Assembly (NCBI RefSeq): GCF_009363655.1
Contig: NZ_CP045393.1
Span: 3,534,001 to 3,598,000, forward strand
DNA: 64,000 bases
Direction of reading: 5' to 3'
Origin: Roseovarius sp. THAF27
GTDB lineage: Bacteria; Pseudomonadota; Alphaproteobacteria; Rhodobacterales; Rhodobacteraceae
Shown: positions 56,532 to 64,000 of the stretch, piece by piece
Layout of the letters: each line of letters begins with the position of its first letter
Numbering within the stretch: the first letter of the stretch is position 1
The notes under the pieces: model-generated
Told to the model about the DNA's origin: nothing
Seen by the model: only the letters and a program-made list of their open reading frames with translations
Databases searched by the model: none
Program-made: the position numbers and the translations under genes

Positions 56532-57608
56532 TCAGCTGTCCGGCGGCATGTCGTAGAACCCCAGCGACTGAACCGCGTAGGCCTCCTTGTCCTCCACGTT
56601 CGGCGTCACCACCAGTTCCAGCGCCAGCGTGAAGCGCGGGTCATCGACATCCTTGTCGCCCGTCATCTGGAAATTCAGCTGCGCGGCCTTCCCCGGCGGC
56701 AGCACGGTGGCATATTTCGGGTCGCTCGAATTGCAATAATGAAGGTAGTTCTCGCTATAACAACTGCGCAGGCCCGACCAGTTGCCCTTGTATTCCATGA
56801 ACCCGCCCTGCCCGTCCGCGACAGACAGGGACTCCGGCATGTACGCCAGCGCAATCGTGTTCTCCGAGGTGTTCTTGAACCGCATGGCAAAGGTCGCGTC
56901 GCCCGCCGATTTCGAATAGATCAGGGTCGAGACCTCGGCATCGTAGACATCCGCGGCATAGCGGCGGGACGGTTCGACCAGCGCCCCGGCCTGCGTTGCA
57001 GTGGCCTGTCCGCCGCCCCCTTCGACCACCACGACCTGTGTCGTCGGCGTGTCCTCACCGCCGCCCGCCGCCTCGGCAAAGCCGCAGGCGCCCCGGCTGC
57101 GCGTCGCCATCATCTGCGCGACGCTGCCCACGCTGGGAAATTCCGACCGCGCGGTGGCGAACAGCCGTCCATCCTGCGTGCTGATCATCCGCGCCTGCAC
57201 CTTCACCTGTTCGCCGAACTGGATCAGCGATCCCGTGACCAGCGCATCGACCCCCTCGATCTCGCCCAGCCGCTTGGCGGCATCCGGCGCGATCGTGCCG
57301 TCAAAGACCAGCTCCATCTCGCGGAAAATGGCGCTCAGTTGCGACCGTTCGATGATGTCTATCGTGCCCGCGCCCGCGTTGAACAGGCTGTCCACGATGA
57401 ACTCGCTGATATAATTCGACAGGTCCGAACACGTGCCGTCGCTGTGGGTGAACGTCGAAATCCCGATGGTGGCCGTTCCGTCGGTGCGGGTCCGCTCCAC
57501 GATCTGACCCGCGATCTCCTCAAGGCTCTCATCCACCGAAGAGGCGGCATTGACGCCCCCGGCCAGCGCCATGAAACCGCAGGCCGCCACAAGATTTGTC
57601 CACCGCAT
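56532..57608 (-). CDS. Exported FlgO/CsgG-like protein
   Basis: 358 aa with a cleavable signal peptide (MRWTNLVAACGFMALAGGVN, cleavage near A22). Residues about 35-180 follow the FlgO/CsgG pattern: TIGISTFTHSDGTCSDLSNY, IDIIERSQLSAIFREMELVF, EGVDALVTGSLIQFGEQVKV and QARMISTQDGRLFATA. The C-terminal part, about 210-358, is an uncharacterised beta-rich domain (ADVYDAEVSTLIYSKSAGDA). No lipobox. It may be an outer-membrane-associated periplasmic factor. The start is 3 nt from the stop of the next upstream gene. Confidence 0.8.
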   Translation of the reverse strand: MRWTNLVAACGFMALAGGVNAASSVDESLEEIAGQIVERTRTDGTATIGISTFTHSDGTCSDLSNYISEFIVDSLFNAGAGTIDIIERSQLSAIFREMELVFDGTIAPDAAKRLGEIEGVDALVTGSLIQFGEQVKVQARMISTQDGRLFATARSEFPSVGSVAQMMATRSRGACGFAEAAGGGEDTPTTQVVVVEGGGGQATATQAGALVEPSRRYAADVYDAEVSTLIYSKSAGDATFAMRFKNTSENTIALAYMPESLSVADGQGGFMEYKGNWSGLRSCYSENYLHYCNSSDPKYATVLPPGKAAQLNFQMTGDKDVDDPRFTLALELVVTPNVEDKEAYAVQSLGFYDMPPDS

Positions 57609-57610
57609 TC

Positions 57611-58174
57611 TCAGTCCCCTCTGCAATTCTCTTCGAAAATTTCCGTCAACTTCAGATGATCCCCGAACCCGCGCAGGGCCATGTCCACGGCACTCACCGC
57701 ACCCGTCGGCCCCTTGCCCGAACCCGCCAACCGGATCCGCTCGGGGCCGCTCTTGCCTGTCAGGGTCACGGCCCCGTCCAGCAAGTGCCCCTCGAACCCG
57801 TGGCTGGTCTCCTCTTCCGGCACGGTCGTCGCCGTCGCAGACACCCGGCCCACCGTGACGTTCCGGCACTCCATCCGCGTCAGATGCTCCGAGACCCTTT
57901 GCGCCACCTCGCGCTCCAGCGCCGTGCCTGCGGTTCCATCGGCCTCTGTGACGGTCTCTGACAGCGCGGCGGTCGCGTCGTCCGGGCCCTCCGCCCCGTC
58001 GGCCCCACGCTCCGCCGGGTCGGACGATCCGCTTGCCGCCGACTTGGTCACCACCACGTCCCCGGACGGTTTCGACGTCATGAACCGATCACCCAGTTCG
58101 AACACCCCGACAACGCCGCCCACAAGGGCGGAGACCAGGATAACCGACTTGGCGATAAGGGAGTTGCTGGACAT
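57611..58174 (-). CDS. Hypothetical membrane-anchored periplasmic protein
   Basis: 187 aa. One N-terminal helix (SLIAKSVILVSALVGGVVGVF) is followed by a low-complexity acidic linker (SGSSDPAERGADGAEGPDDA) and a C-terminal domain with CRNVTVGRVSATATTV and a final Cys in ENCRGD. It precedes the FlgO/CsgG-like gene by 2 nt, so the two are a translational pair; a shared envelope role is inferred. Family not recognised. Confidence 0.75.
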   Translation of the reverse strand: MSSNSLIAKSVILVSALVGGVVGVFELGDRFMTSKPSGDVVVTKSAASGSSDPAERGADGAEGPDDATAALSETVTEADGTAGTALEREVAQRVSEHLTRMECRNVTVGRVSATATTVPEEETSHGFEGHLLDGAVTLTGKSGPERIRLAGSGKGPTGAVSAVDMALRGFGDHLKLTEIFEENCRGD

Positions 58175-58370
58175 GCCTGCATCTATCACTTTGCAAATAT
58201 ACCGCCACCATGGCACAGCCCGGCGGTGTCGGGCAACAACGCATGGGGGGTGGTCCGACCCAAGGCGACCCTGTGCAACATCACGGCCTCACATTCCCGA
58301 GACGGGCCTGAAACACACCTTACGCATCCGCCCGGAACCGCCATTTTGAGGGCAACCGAAAGGATCACCC

Positions 58371-59615
58371 ATGCCGACCGAACGCTTCACTTTCACGGGC
58401 CATGACGGGCACGAGCTTGCCGCACGGCTCGACTTGCCAAAGGGGCCGCACCTGGCGACCGCGCTCTTTGCGCATTGCTTCACCTGTTCCAAGGACATTC
58501 CCGCCGCGCGCCGCATCTCCGCGCGGCTGGCGGGCGCGGGCATCGCCGTGCTGCGCTTCGATTTCACCGGGCTGGGCCATTCCGGGGGCGAGTTCGAAAA
58601 CACCTCCTTCACCTCGAATGTCGAGGATCTCCTGCGCGCCGCCGACGCGCTGGCCGCCCGCGACATGCCCCCCAGTCTGCTGGTCGGCCACTCCCTCGGC
58701 GGGGCCGCCGTGCTGGCCGCCGCCTCGCGCATCGACAGTGCCCGCGCCGTGGCGACCATCGCCGCGCCCTTCGATCCGGGCCACGTCACGCACAACTTCG
58801 ACGGCGCGCTCGACCAGATCGCCGCCGACGGCTCGGCAGAGGTCACACTGGGCGGCTACCCCATTCGAATCGGCCAGAAATTTGTCGAGGATGTTCGCGC
58901 AGAGAACCTCGCGCCGAAGATCTCCGGCCTCAAGCGCGCGCTCCTGGTGCTGCACGCTCCGCGCGACGACACCGTCGGCATCGACAACGCCACCGAAATT
59001 TTCAAGGCCGCGAAGCATCCAAAAAGCTTCGTCACCCTCGACAGCGCCGACCACCTGGTCACCGACCCCGGCGATGCCGAATACGCCGCCGGCGTCATCG
59101 CCGCGTGGGCGCAGCGCTATCTCGATCTCAAGCGCCCCGCGCCACCCCCCGGCGCGCCCGAAGGCGTCGTGCGGGTGTGCGAGGTCGATCCCGACGGCTT
59201 TCTTCAGGACATCCACGCCGGGCCGCATCACCACGTCCGCGCCGACGAGCCCGAGGCCTATGGCGGCACCGACCGCGGCATGAGTCCCTACGGCTTTCTT
59301 GCCTCCGGGCTGGGGGCCTGCACGTCGATGACCATACGAATGTATGCCCGCCGCAAAGGCTGGCCGCTCGATCACGTGTCGGTGGACGTCACCCACGACA
59401 AGGTCCATGCCCAGGATGCCGACGGCACCAGCCCGGCCAAGATCGACAGCTTCATCCGCACGATCCGCCTCAGGGGCGCGCTCGGCGACGATCAGCGTCA
59501 GCGTCTCCTGGAAATCGCGGACAAGTGCCCGGTCCACCGGACCCTGGAACAGACCTCCAGGATCGAGACCCGGCTTGCCGCCCCCGACACCACGCCTCAG
59601 CCCGAGCGCGCGTAA
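58371..59615 (+). CDS. Alpha/beta hydrolase fused to an OsmC domain
   Basis: 414 aa. The N-terminal hydrolase (1-250) has FTFTGHDGHELAARLDLPKG, CFTCSKDIPAARRISARLAG and nucleophile GHSLGGAAVLAAA. The C-terminal OsmC/Ohr part (about 260-400) carries two peroxidatic cysteines in GLGACTSMTIRMYARRKGW and ADKCPVHRTLE. This fixed fusion is known in proteobacteria; the OsmC half would reduce organic hydroperoxides while the hydrolase acts on esters. AAAGGA ribosome site. Ends overlapping the converging response regulator by 19 nt. Confidence 0.93.
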   Translation: MPTERFTFTGHDGHELAARLDLPKGPHLATALFAHCFTCSKDIPAARRISARLAGAGIAVLRFDFTGLGHSGGEFENTSFTSNVEDLLRAADALAARDMPPSLLVGHSLGGAAVLAAASRIDSARAVATIAAPFDPGHVTHNFDGALDQIAADGSAEVTLGGYPIRIGQKFVEDVRAENLAPKISGLKRALLVLHAPRDDTVGIDNATEIFKAAKHPKSFVTLDSADHLVTDPGDAEYAAGVIAAWAQRYLDLKRPAPPPGAPEGVVRVCEVDPDGFLQDIHAGPHHHVRADEPEAYGGTDRGMSPYGFLASGLGACTSMTIRMYARRKGWPLDHVSVDVTHDKVHAQDADGTSPAKIDSFIRTIRLRGALGDDQRQRLLEIADKCPVHRTLEQTSRIETRLAAPDTTPQPERA

Positions 59616-59974
59616 TGCTCCACCATCGCGGTCAGGTCGTCGGGCGGCGTATCGGCGCTCACGAAGGCCCGCGCGTTCGCGCACAGCCCGAACACCGATC
59701 CGTCCGAGAAGAACGACGTTTTCGACACGAACAGGATCGGCACTCCGGGAAACCGCCGCTCCGCCGCATCGGCGATGGCAAAGGCGCTGCTGCGTGTCAG
59801 GATAATGTCCAGGATGATCAGGTCGCAGCGCATCGCGCCAAGCGCGTCCAATGCGCCCTGCTGGTCATGCTCCAGCCGCACCCAGATGCCATGACGCTCC
59901 AGGTGGCGCTGCCACACCCGGCCAAGTGCTGCATCGCTTTCCACGATCAGCACACGCGATGGTCGCTTTTTCAC
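59597..59974 (-). CDS. Single-domain response regulator
   Basis: 125 aa from GTG 59974, a lone receiver domain with no output module. Phosphoacceptor D56 (IILDIIL), acidic pair E12/D14 (LIVESDAA) and K85 (FVSKTSFF) are all present, so it should be phosphorylated. The C-terminal part is somewhat divergent. A CtrA-type box lies 65 nt upstream. Such proteins act through protein contacts, for example in phosphorelays or motility control. Confidence 0.88.
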   Translation of the reverse strand: MKKRPSRVLIVESDAALGRVWQRHLERHGIWVRLEHDQQGALDALGAMRCDLIILDIILTRSSAFAIADAAERRFPGVPILFVSKTSFFSDGSVFGLCANARAFVSADTPPDDLTAMVEHYARSG

Positions 59975-60038
59975 CTTCTGATCTTCTTCGGTACTTGTGT
60001 TCGCGCTTAGAATGATCGGAGTCTTCGGGACAAAAGGT

Positions 60039-60053
60039 TAATCAATGGTTAAT
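60039..60053 (-). promoter_or_regulatory. CtrA-type binding box (TTAA-N7-TTAA)
   Basis: TTAATCAATGGTTAA exactly fits the two half-sites with 7-nt spacing recognised by the alphaproteobacterial master regulator CtrA. It lies 65 nt before the start of the single-domain response regulator and about 200 nt before the divergent transglycosylase gene. Confidence 0.65.
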
Positions 60054-60257
60054 TCTGGCCGATCGGACACCCGTGCGGCCCCACGCGCCTGCCTCTCACC
60101 GCCTGTCGTGCTCTGACGGTACAACTCGATGAAACGCTCCGCCCGCCGCGTGCGCTCGGGTCAGGCGATATTGAATAACACACCGGCCGAATACAGGTTT
60201 TCCGGACTGGCCTTGACCGGCCGGCTGCTGCACTGTCACCCAAAAAAGGAAGTACTG

Positions 60258-61427
60258 ATGATCCGCTGCCTCGCCCTTGCCTTGTCGCTCTGCACCGCCA
60301 CGACCGCCTATGGTCAAAGCTGCGGCGGCTCCTTTTCCGGCTTCGTCGACGCGCTCCGACAAGAGGCGATTTCCCGCGGCCACGCACCGGACCGGGTGAA
60401 CAGCTTCTTCGCCTCCGTGCGCCAGGATCAGAGCGTCCTTCATGCCGACCGCCGCCAGGGCGTCTTTCAGAAACCCTTCACCGAATTCGCCCGCCGCCTG
60501 ATCAGCTCGGGCCGCCTCAACACCGGCCTTGCCAAGTCACAGCAATACGATGCCGTGTTCGAGCGCATCGAGGCCGAATACGGCGTGCCACGCGGGGTGC
60601 TCCTGGCCTTCTGGGCCTTCGAAACCGATTTCGGCGGCTTCCAGGGCGACTACAACACGCTCAACGCGCTCGTCACCCTGTCGCATGACTGCCGCCGGCC
60701 CGAGCTTTTCCGCCCGCAGGTCTTTGCCGCCCTCGACCTCTACCAGATGGGCGATTTCGACCCCGCGCGCACCACCGGCGCCTGGGCTGGTGAAATCGGC
60801 ATGGTCCAGATGCTGCCGCAGGACATCATCGACAACGGCGTCGATGGCGACGGCGACGGTCACGTCGATCTCAAGACCTCTGCGCCCGACGCGCTGATGT
60901 CGGGCGGCAAGATGCTGCAACATCTGGGCTGGCGCGCGGGCGAGCCCTGGCTGCAGGAAGTCGATGTGCCCGACACCCTCGACTGGTCCAAGACGGGTCT
61001 GCGCACCACCCTGCCCGCCTCCGAATGGGCGGCGATGGGCGTCACCCCGCGCCACGGCCAGATCCGTGGCGACCTGCCCGCGAATATTCTTCTGCCCGAA
61101 GGGCGCAAAGGTCCGGCTTTTCTCGCGCACCCCAATTTCAACGTCTATTTCGAATGGAACCAAAGCTACGTTTACGTCCTGACCGCAGCTTATTTCGCCA
61201 ACCGTCTGGAAGGCGCGCCGGTGTTCGACGCGGGCAATCCCGATCCGGGCCTTTCCGGCGCGCAAATGAAACAACTTCAGGAAAAGCTCGCCGCGCGTGG
61301 CTATGACGTGGGCAAGATCGACGGCATCCTCGGCTCCGGCACCCGCGCCGCCGTGCAGGACGTCCAGCAGGAACTCGGGATGCCCGCCGACGCGTGGCCC
61401 ACGCCCGCGCTTCTGAACGCCCTATGA
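60258..61427 (+). CDS. Lytic murein transglycosylase (MltB-like) with peptidoglycan-binding domain
   Basis: 389 aa. The signal peptide is MIRCLALALSLCTATTAYGQ, cleaved near Q20-S21; the Cys at 4 is not a lipobox. Transglycosylase catalytic E122 is in LAFWAFETDFGGFQGD. A calcium EF-hand-like loop DGVDGDGDGHVDL near 195-210 recalls E. coli Slt35/MltB. A C-terminal PG-binding repeat begins near 330 (LQEKLAARGYDVGKIDGILG). It cleaves peptidoglycan glycan strands in the periplasm. The end overlaps the next start (ATGA). Confidence 0.93.
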   Translation: MIRCLALALSLCTATTAYGQSCGGSFSGFVDALRQEAISRGHAPDRVNSFFASVRQDQSVLHADRRQGVFQKPFTEFARRLISSGRLNTGLAKSQQYDAVFERIEAEYGVPRGVLLAFWAFETDFGGFQGDYNTLNALVTLSHDCRRPELFRPQVFAALDLYQMGDFDPARTTGAWAGEIGMVQMLPQDIIDNGVDGDGDGHVDLKTSAPDALMSGGKMLQHLGWRAGEPWLQEVDVPDTLDWSKTGLRTTLPASEWAAMGVTPRHGQIRGDLPANILLPEGRKGPAFLAHPNFNVYFEWNQSYVYVLTAAYFANRLEGAPVFDAGNPDPGLSGAQMKQLQEKLAARGYDVGKIDGILGSGTRAAVQDVQQELGMPADAWPTPALLNAL

Positions 61428-62539
61428 CGCCACGCCGCGCTTTCGAAATCTTTCTCACCGCCCCGCCCGGCCTCGAACTCGCGTTGAAGGACGAGGCACA
61501 GGCGGCGGGGTTCGCCAAGCCCAAGGCAATGCCCGGCGGTGTCCGCTTTCGCGGTCACTGGCCGGACGTCTGGCGCGCCAACCTCGCGCTGCGCGGCGCG
61601 GGCCGCGTCCTGGCCCGCGTCGCCCGCTTCCAGGCGATGCATCTCGACCAGCTTGAATCTCTCACGCGCGAGGTGGATTGGGCGGGCCTCTTGCGCCCCG
61701 ACGTGCCGATCACGGTCGAGGCGACAACCCGGAAATCCAAAATCTACCACCAGGGCGCCGCCGCCGAACGCGTCGCCCGCGCCATCCACCACGTCACCGG
61801 CGCGCCCCTGGAAGGCGACGATCCCGTCCGCGTCCAGCTCAGGATCGAAGACAACCAGTGCCTGCTCAGCCTCGACACCTCGGGCGCGCCGCTCCACCGC
61901 CGCGGCCAGAAACCTTTCGTCGGCAAGGCCCCCATGCGCGAAACCCTTGCCGCCCTGTTCCTGCGCCAATGCGGCTATACCGGCACCGAGCCCGTGCTCG
62001 ACCCGATGTGCGGCTCCGGCACTTTCCTGCTGGAGGCTGCCGAGATCGCGCTCGGCCGCACCCCGGGCCGCGACCGGAGTTTCGCATTCGAGCGCTTCGC
62101 CAATTTCGATGCAGGCGCATGGAAGGATCTGGCGGCTGACCAACCCGACACCGAAACCAGCCTCCGCTTCCACGGCAGCGACCGTGACGCCGGTGCCGTC
62201 ACCGGCGCGCGCTCCAACGCAGAGACCGCCGGCCTCGGCGACCTCATCACGATCTCGCACCACGCCTTCAGCGATCTGAAACGCCCGGACGGCCCGCCCG
62301 GCCTGATCATGGTGAACCCGCCCTACGGCACCCGCATCGGCGAGCGCAAACAGCTTTTCGGCCTCTACGGCGCGCTCGGCAAGACCCTCGCGGAGCGGTT
62401 TTCCGGCTGGCGCGTTGGCCTCGTGACCACCGATGCCAGCCTCGCCAACGCCACCGGCCTGCCTTTTACCCAACCCGGCCCACCCGTCGCACATGGCGGC
62501 CTGCGCATCACCCTCTGGCAAACCGGGCCGCTGCCCTGA
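61424..62539 (+). CDS. THUMP-type class I RNA methyltransferase (RlmL/YcbY-like)
   Basis: 371 aa. Ferredoxin-like and THUMP RNA-binding region (about 1-155: FLTAPPGLELALKDEAQAAG, CLLSLDTSGAPLHRRG), then the catalytic domain with DPMCGSGTFLLEAAEIALG and the N-methyltransferase motif VNPPYGTRIGE. It should methylate N2 of guanine in 23S rRNA or a related base. Matches the N-terminal half of E. coli RlmKL without the RlmK part. Overlaps the transglycosylase gene by 4 nt. Confidence 0.93.
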   Translation: MTPRRAFEIFLTAPPGLELALKDEAQAAGFAKPKAMPGGVRFRGHWPDVWRANLALRGAGRVLARVARFQAMHLDQLESLTREVDWAGLLRPDVPITVEATTRKSKIYHQGAAAERVARAIHHVTGAPLEGDDPVRVQLRIEDNQCLLSLDTSGAPLHRRGQKPFVGKAPMRETLAALFLRQCGYTGTEPVLDPMCGSGTFLLEAAEIALGRTPGRDRSFAFERFANFDAGAWKDLAADQPDTETSLRFHGSDRDAGAVTGARSNAETAGLGDLITISHHAFSDLKRPDGPPGLIMVNPPYGTRIGERKQLFGLYGALGKTLAERFSGWRVGLVTTDASLANATGLPFTQPGPPVAHGGLRITLWQTGPLP

Positions 62540-62638
62540 GGCGTTAACCAAGGTCGCGCGCTCGGCTTTACTTTTTGGCAAGAAAAGCGCATCATAGTGC
62601 ACATATCTGAATGTCTTCCAGTCTATCACTGAAGACGT

Positions 62639-62675
62639 GACCCCGCGAAGTTGCAGCTTCGCGGGGTCTTTCTTT
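62639..62675 (+). terminator. Intrinsic terminator, 12-bp stem
   Basis: GACCCCGCGAAG pairs with CTTCGCGGGGTC around loop TTGCAG, followed by TTTCTTT. It is 100 nt after the methyltransferase stop, far for a simple gene terminator, so a short transcript between the two is possible. Confidence 0.85.
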
Positions 62676-62684
62676 GTCAGGACT

Positions 62685-62783
62685 TCAAAGCCCTATCCAA
62701 AGTCGGACGATCGCAACGGTCAACGTTCCCGCCGCCAAAACGACCATCCATTTCCTGAATGTCTTTTCATCCAGCCCTACCAC
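62685..62783 (-). CDS. Possible 32-aa single-span membrane peptide
   Basis: Reads VVGLDEKTFRKWMVVLAAGT then LTVAIVRLWIGL, a charged N-terminus followed by one membrane helix, as in many bacterial micro-proteins. AGGAGG lies right at the GTG used as start, which is too close; another start (CTG, 9 nt in) would have good spacing. The frame is short and may be chance. Confidence 0.3.
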   Translation of the reverse strand: MVGLDEKTFRKWMVVLAAGTLTVAIVRLWIGL

Positions 62784-62871
62784 CTCCTCTCACTGCAATG
62801 GATTGCAGTGGAGCCTAGGGACACTTAAGGGATGAAGAAAAGGCTAAAATTCAGGGAAAAGGACAGGCGGC

Positions 62872-64000
62872 TCACGCCACCATCTGCTCGGCCTTCTTCA
62901 GGTCGACCGAAACAAGCTGGCTCACCCCCTGCTCGCCCATCGTCACCCCGAACAGGCGGTCCATCCGGCTCATCGTCACCGCGTGGTGCGTGATGATCAA
63001 AAACCGCGTCTCGGTCCGGCGGCACATCTCGTCCAGAAGGTCGCAGAACCGGCCCACATTCGCGTCGTCCAGGGGCGCGTCCACCTCGTCCAGCACGCAG
63101 ATCGGCGCCGGGTTGGCCAGGAACACCGCAAAGATCAGCGCCAGCGCGGTCAGCGTCTGCTCGCCCCCCGACAGCAGGCTCAGCGTCGCCAGCTTCTTGC
63201 CCGGCGGCTGGCACATGATCTCCAGCCCTGCCTCCAGCGGGTCGTCGCTCTCGACCATCACCAGGTTCGCCTCGCCGCCGCCGAAAAGGTGCTTGAACAG
63301 CATCGAGAAATTCGAATTCACCTGCTCGAACGCCGTCAGCAGCCGTTCGCGCCCTTCGCGGTTCAGCGACGCGATACCATTGCGAAGGGTGCGGATCGCT
63401 TCCTCAAGATCGGACTTTTCGTTGACCAGCGTGTCGTGCTCTTCTTGGACTTCCCGCGCGTCTTCCTCGGCCCGCAGGTTCACCGCGCCCAGCGCATCGC
63501 GCTGGCGTTTCAGGCGGTTTACATCGGCCTCGATGGCTTCCGAGGCGGGCATGGTCTCGGGATCGGCCTGCAACGTCTCCAGCAGGTCCTCGGGCGAACA
63601 GTCCAGTTCCTCCTCGATCCGTCCCGCCGCCTGTGCCTGGGTCTCGCGCGCGGCGTCCGCGCGCGCCTCGGACCGCGCCCGCGCCTCGCGCGCCTCGCCG
63701 GCCAGGCGCTCGGCGTCGCGCTCGTTGGCCACAGCCTCACGCGCGACGCCTTCGGCGTTCGACAGCGTGTCAGCCGCCTCGGCCCGCCGCGCCTCGGCCT
63801 TCGAAATGTCCGCATTCAACGCCTCGCGCTTCGCCGCCAGTTCGCCGGGCTTCGCCCCGGCCTCGGCCAGCTCCGCTTCGCTCGCCTCCTTGCGCTCGGC
63901 AAGCTCCGCGCTGCGCGTCTTCGCCGTCTCCAGCCGGTGCCGCCAGCCGGACAATTCCTTGGTCACTTCCTGGCTGCGCTTCAGCCGTGCCTCGCCCTCG
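62872..64000 (-). CDS. smc: Chromosome segregation ATPase SMC, C-terminal part (partial)
   Basis: The frame is open to the window edge; at least 376 residues are seen, so the N-terminal head, first coil and hinge lie beyond. The coiled coil is the Ala/Glu/Arg-rich part (for example [20 protein letters not shown] in pattern). The C-terminal ATPase head has the signature [20 protein letters not shown], Walker [19 protein letters not shown] and the H-loop [20 protein letters not shown]. It organises and condenses the chromosome with ScpAB. Confidence 0.96.
   Translation of the reverse strand, partial: EGEARLKRSQEVTKELSGWRHRLETAKTRSAELAERKEASEAELAEAGAKPGELAAKREALNADISKAEARRAEAADTLSNAEGVAREAVANERDAERLAGEAREARARSEARADAARETQAQAAGRIEEELDCSPEDLLETLQADPETMPASEAIEADVNRLKRQRDALGAVNLRAEEDAREVQEEHDTLVNEKSDLEEAIRTLRNGIASLNREGRERLLTAFEQVNSNFSMLFKHLFGGGEANLVMVESDDPLEAGLEIMCQPPGKKLATLSLLSGGEQTLTALALIFAVFLANPAPICVLDEVDAPLDDANVGRFCDLLDEMCRRTETRFLIITHHAVTMSRMDRLFGVTMGEQGVSQLVSVDLKKAEQMVA

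Larger units (their letters stand above)
62540..62871. other. Intergenic gap with a terminator and little else
   Basis: 332 nt between the RNA methyltransferase stop and the converging smc stop. It contains a strong intrinsic terminator at 62639-62675, an AT-richer stretch before it (about 62570-62630) and, on the minus strand, a 32-codon frame with a membrane-like sequence at 62685-62783. Confidence 0.6.

Overview
The window is about 65% GC with dense, overlapping operons, and it reads as a chromosomal segment of a marine roseobacter-type alphaproteobacterium (Rhodobacterales). Evidence for this: a dddP DMSP lyase that keeps all six known metal ligands (55182-56525), the alphaproteobacterial gene order rnc-lepB-acpS...pdxJ...rsh-rpoZ, a CtrA-type TTAA-N7-TTAA box, a separate glxBCD/mgsABC-like set with a type III glutamine-synthetase-like partner, and roseobacter-style catabolic operons. 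No rRNA, tRNA or CRISPR was found.

Layout. 1-179 is the tail of a TRAP-type permease, followed by a UspA protein. 607-9322 is a minus-strand core block: rnc, lepB, acpS, a hydrolase/membrane fusion, a tiny coupled ORF, a LysE exporter, a small membrane protein, pdxJ, DUF2062, rsh and rpoZ. folK follows. 10108-16774 is plus strand: NYN nuclease-like, ispH, a phospholipid module (acyltransferase, CdsA-like, CDP-alcohol transferase-like), DUF3429, methyltransferase, rnhA and a TRIC channel. 16776-19618 carries two small YeaQ-like membrane proteins, a hairpin-rich gap, fmt, a catalytically degenerate deformylase paralogue and true def. 19758-23708 has a MalY/PatB aminotransferase, two small uncharacterised genes, a Xi-class GST and rpmB. 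An IS3-family element (23890-25120) sits between rpmB and rpe. 26046-29109 is an acyl-CoA ligase, phosphotransferase and thioesterase operon. A 53-bp tandem repeat precedes copA-cueR, which is driven by a classical CueR promoter.

32311-49613 is the main accessory region. One operon (gntR, dapA-like, aldehyde dehydrogenase, ProC-like dehydrogenase, MttB-like methyltransferase, P450, two SDRs, FAD oxidoreductase) is packed with 4-nt start/stop overlaps. Just upstream on the same strand lies a second operon: GS-like ligase, class II amidotransferase, GXGXG protein, FMN glutamate synthase-like protein, an unknown, a nitrilase-like amidase and another unknown, with a divergent GntR regulator. Together they look like a route for taking apart an N-methylated amino or betaine compound and assimilating its nitrogen through gamma-glutamyl or N-methylglutamate chemistry. 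The substrate cannot be read from sequence.

50199-64000 returns to mixed genes: a small membrane protein, a gene broken by an in-frame TGA, divergent hemC/hemE, a periplasmic glycerophosphodiesterase, dddP, a FlgO/CsgG-like exported protein with its partner, a hydrolase-OsmC fusion, a single-domain response regulator behind a CtrA box, a lytic transglycosylase, an RNA methyltransferase and the C-terminal part of smc, cut by the window edge. Several families of intergenic palindromes (GTAGGGTGGG-type, CGAGGGGCCAGCCCC-type, GTCCCGG-type, GTACGAA-type) recur between genes.
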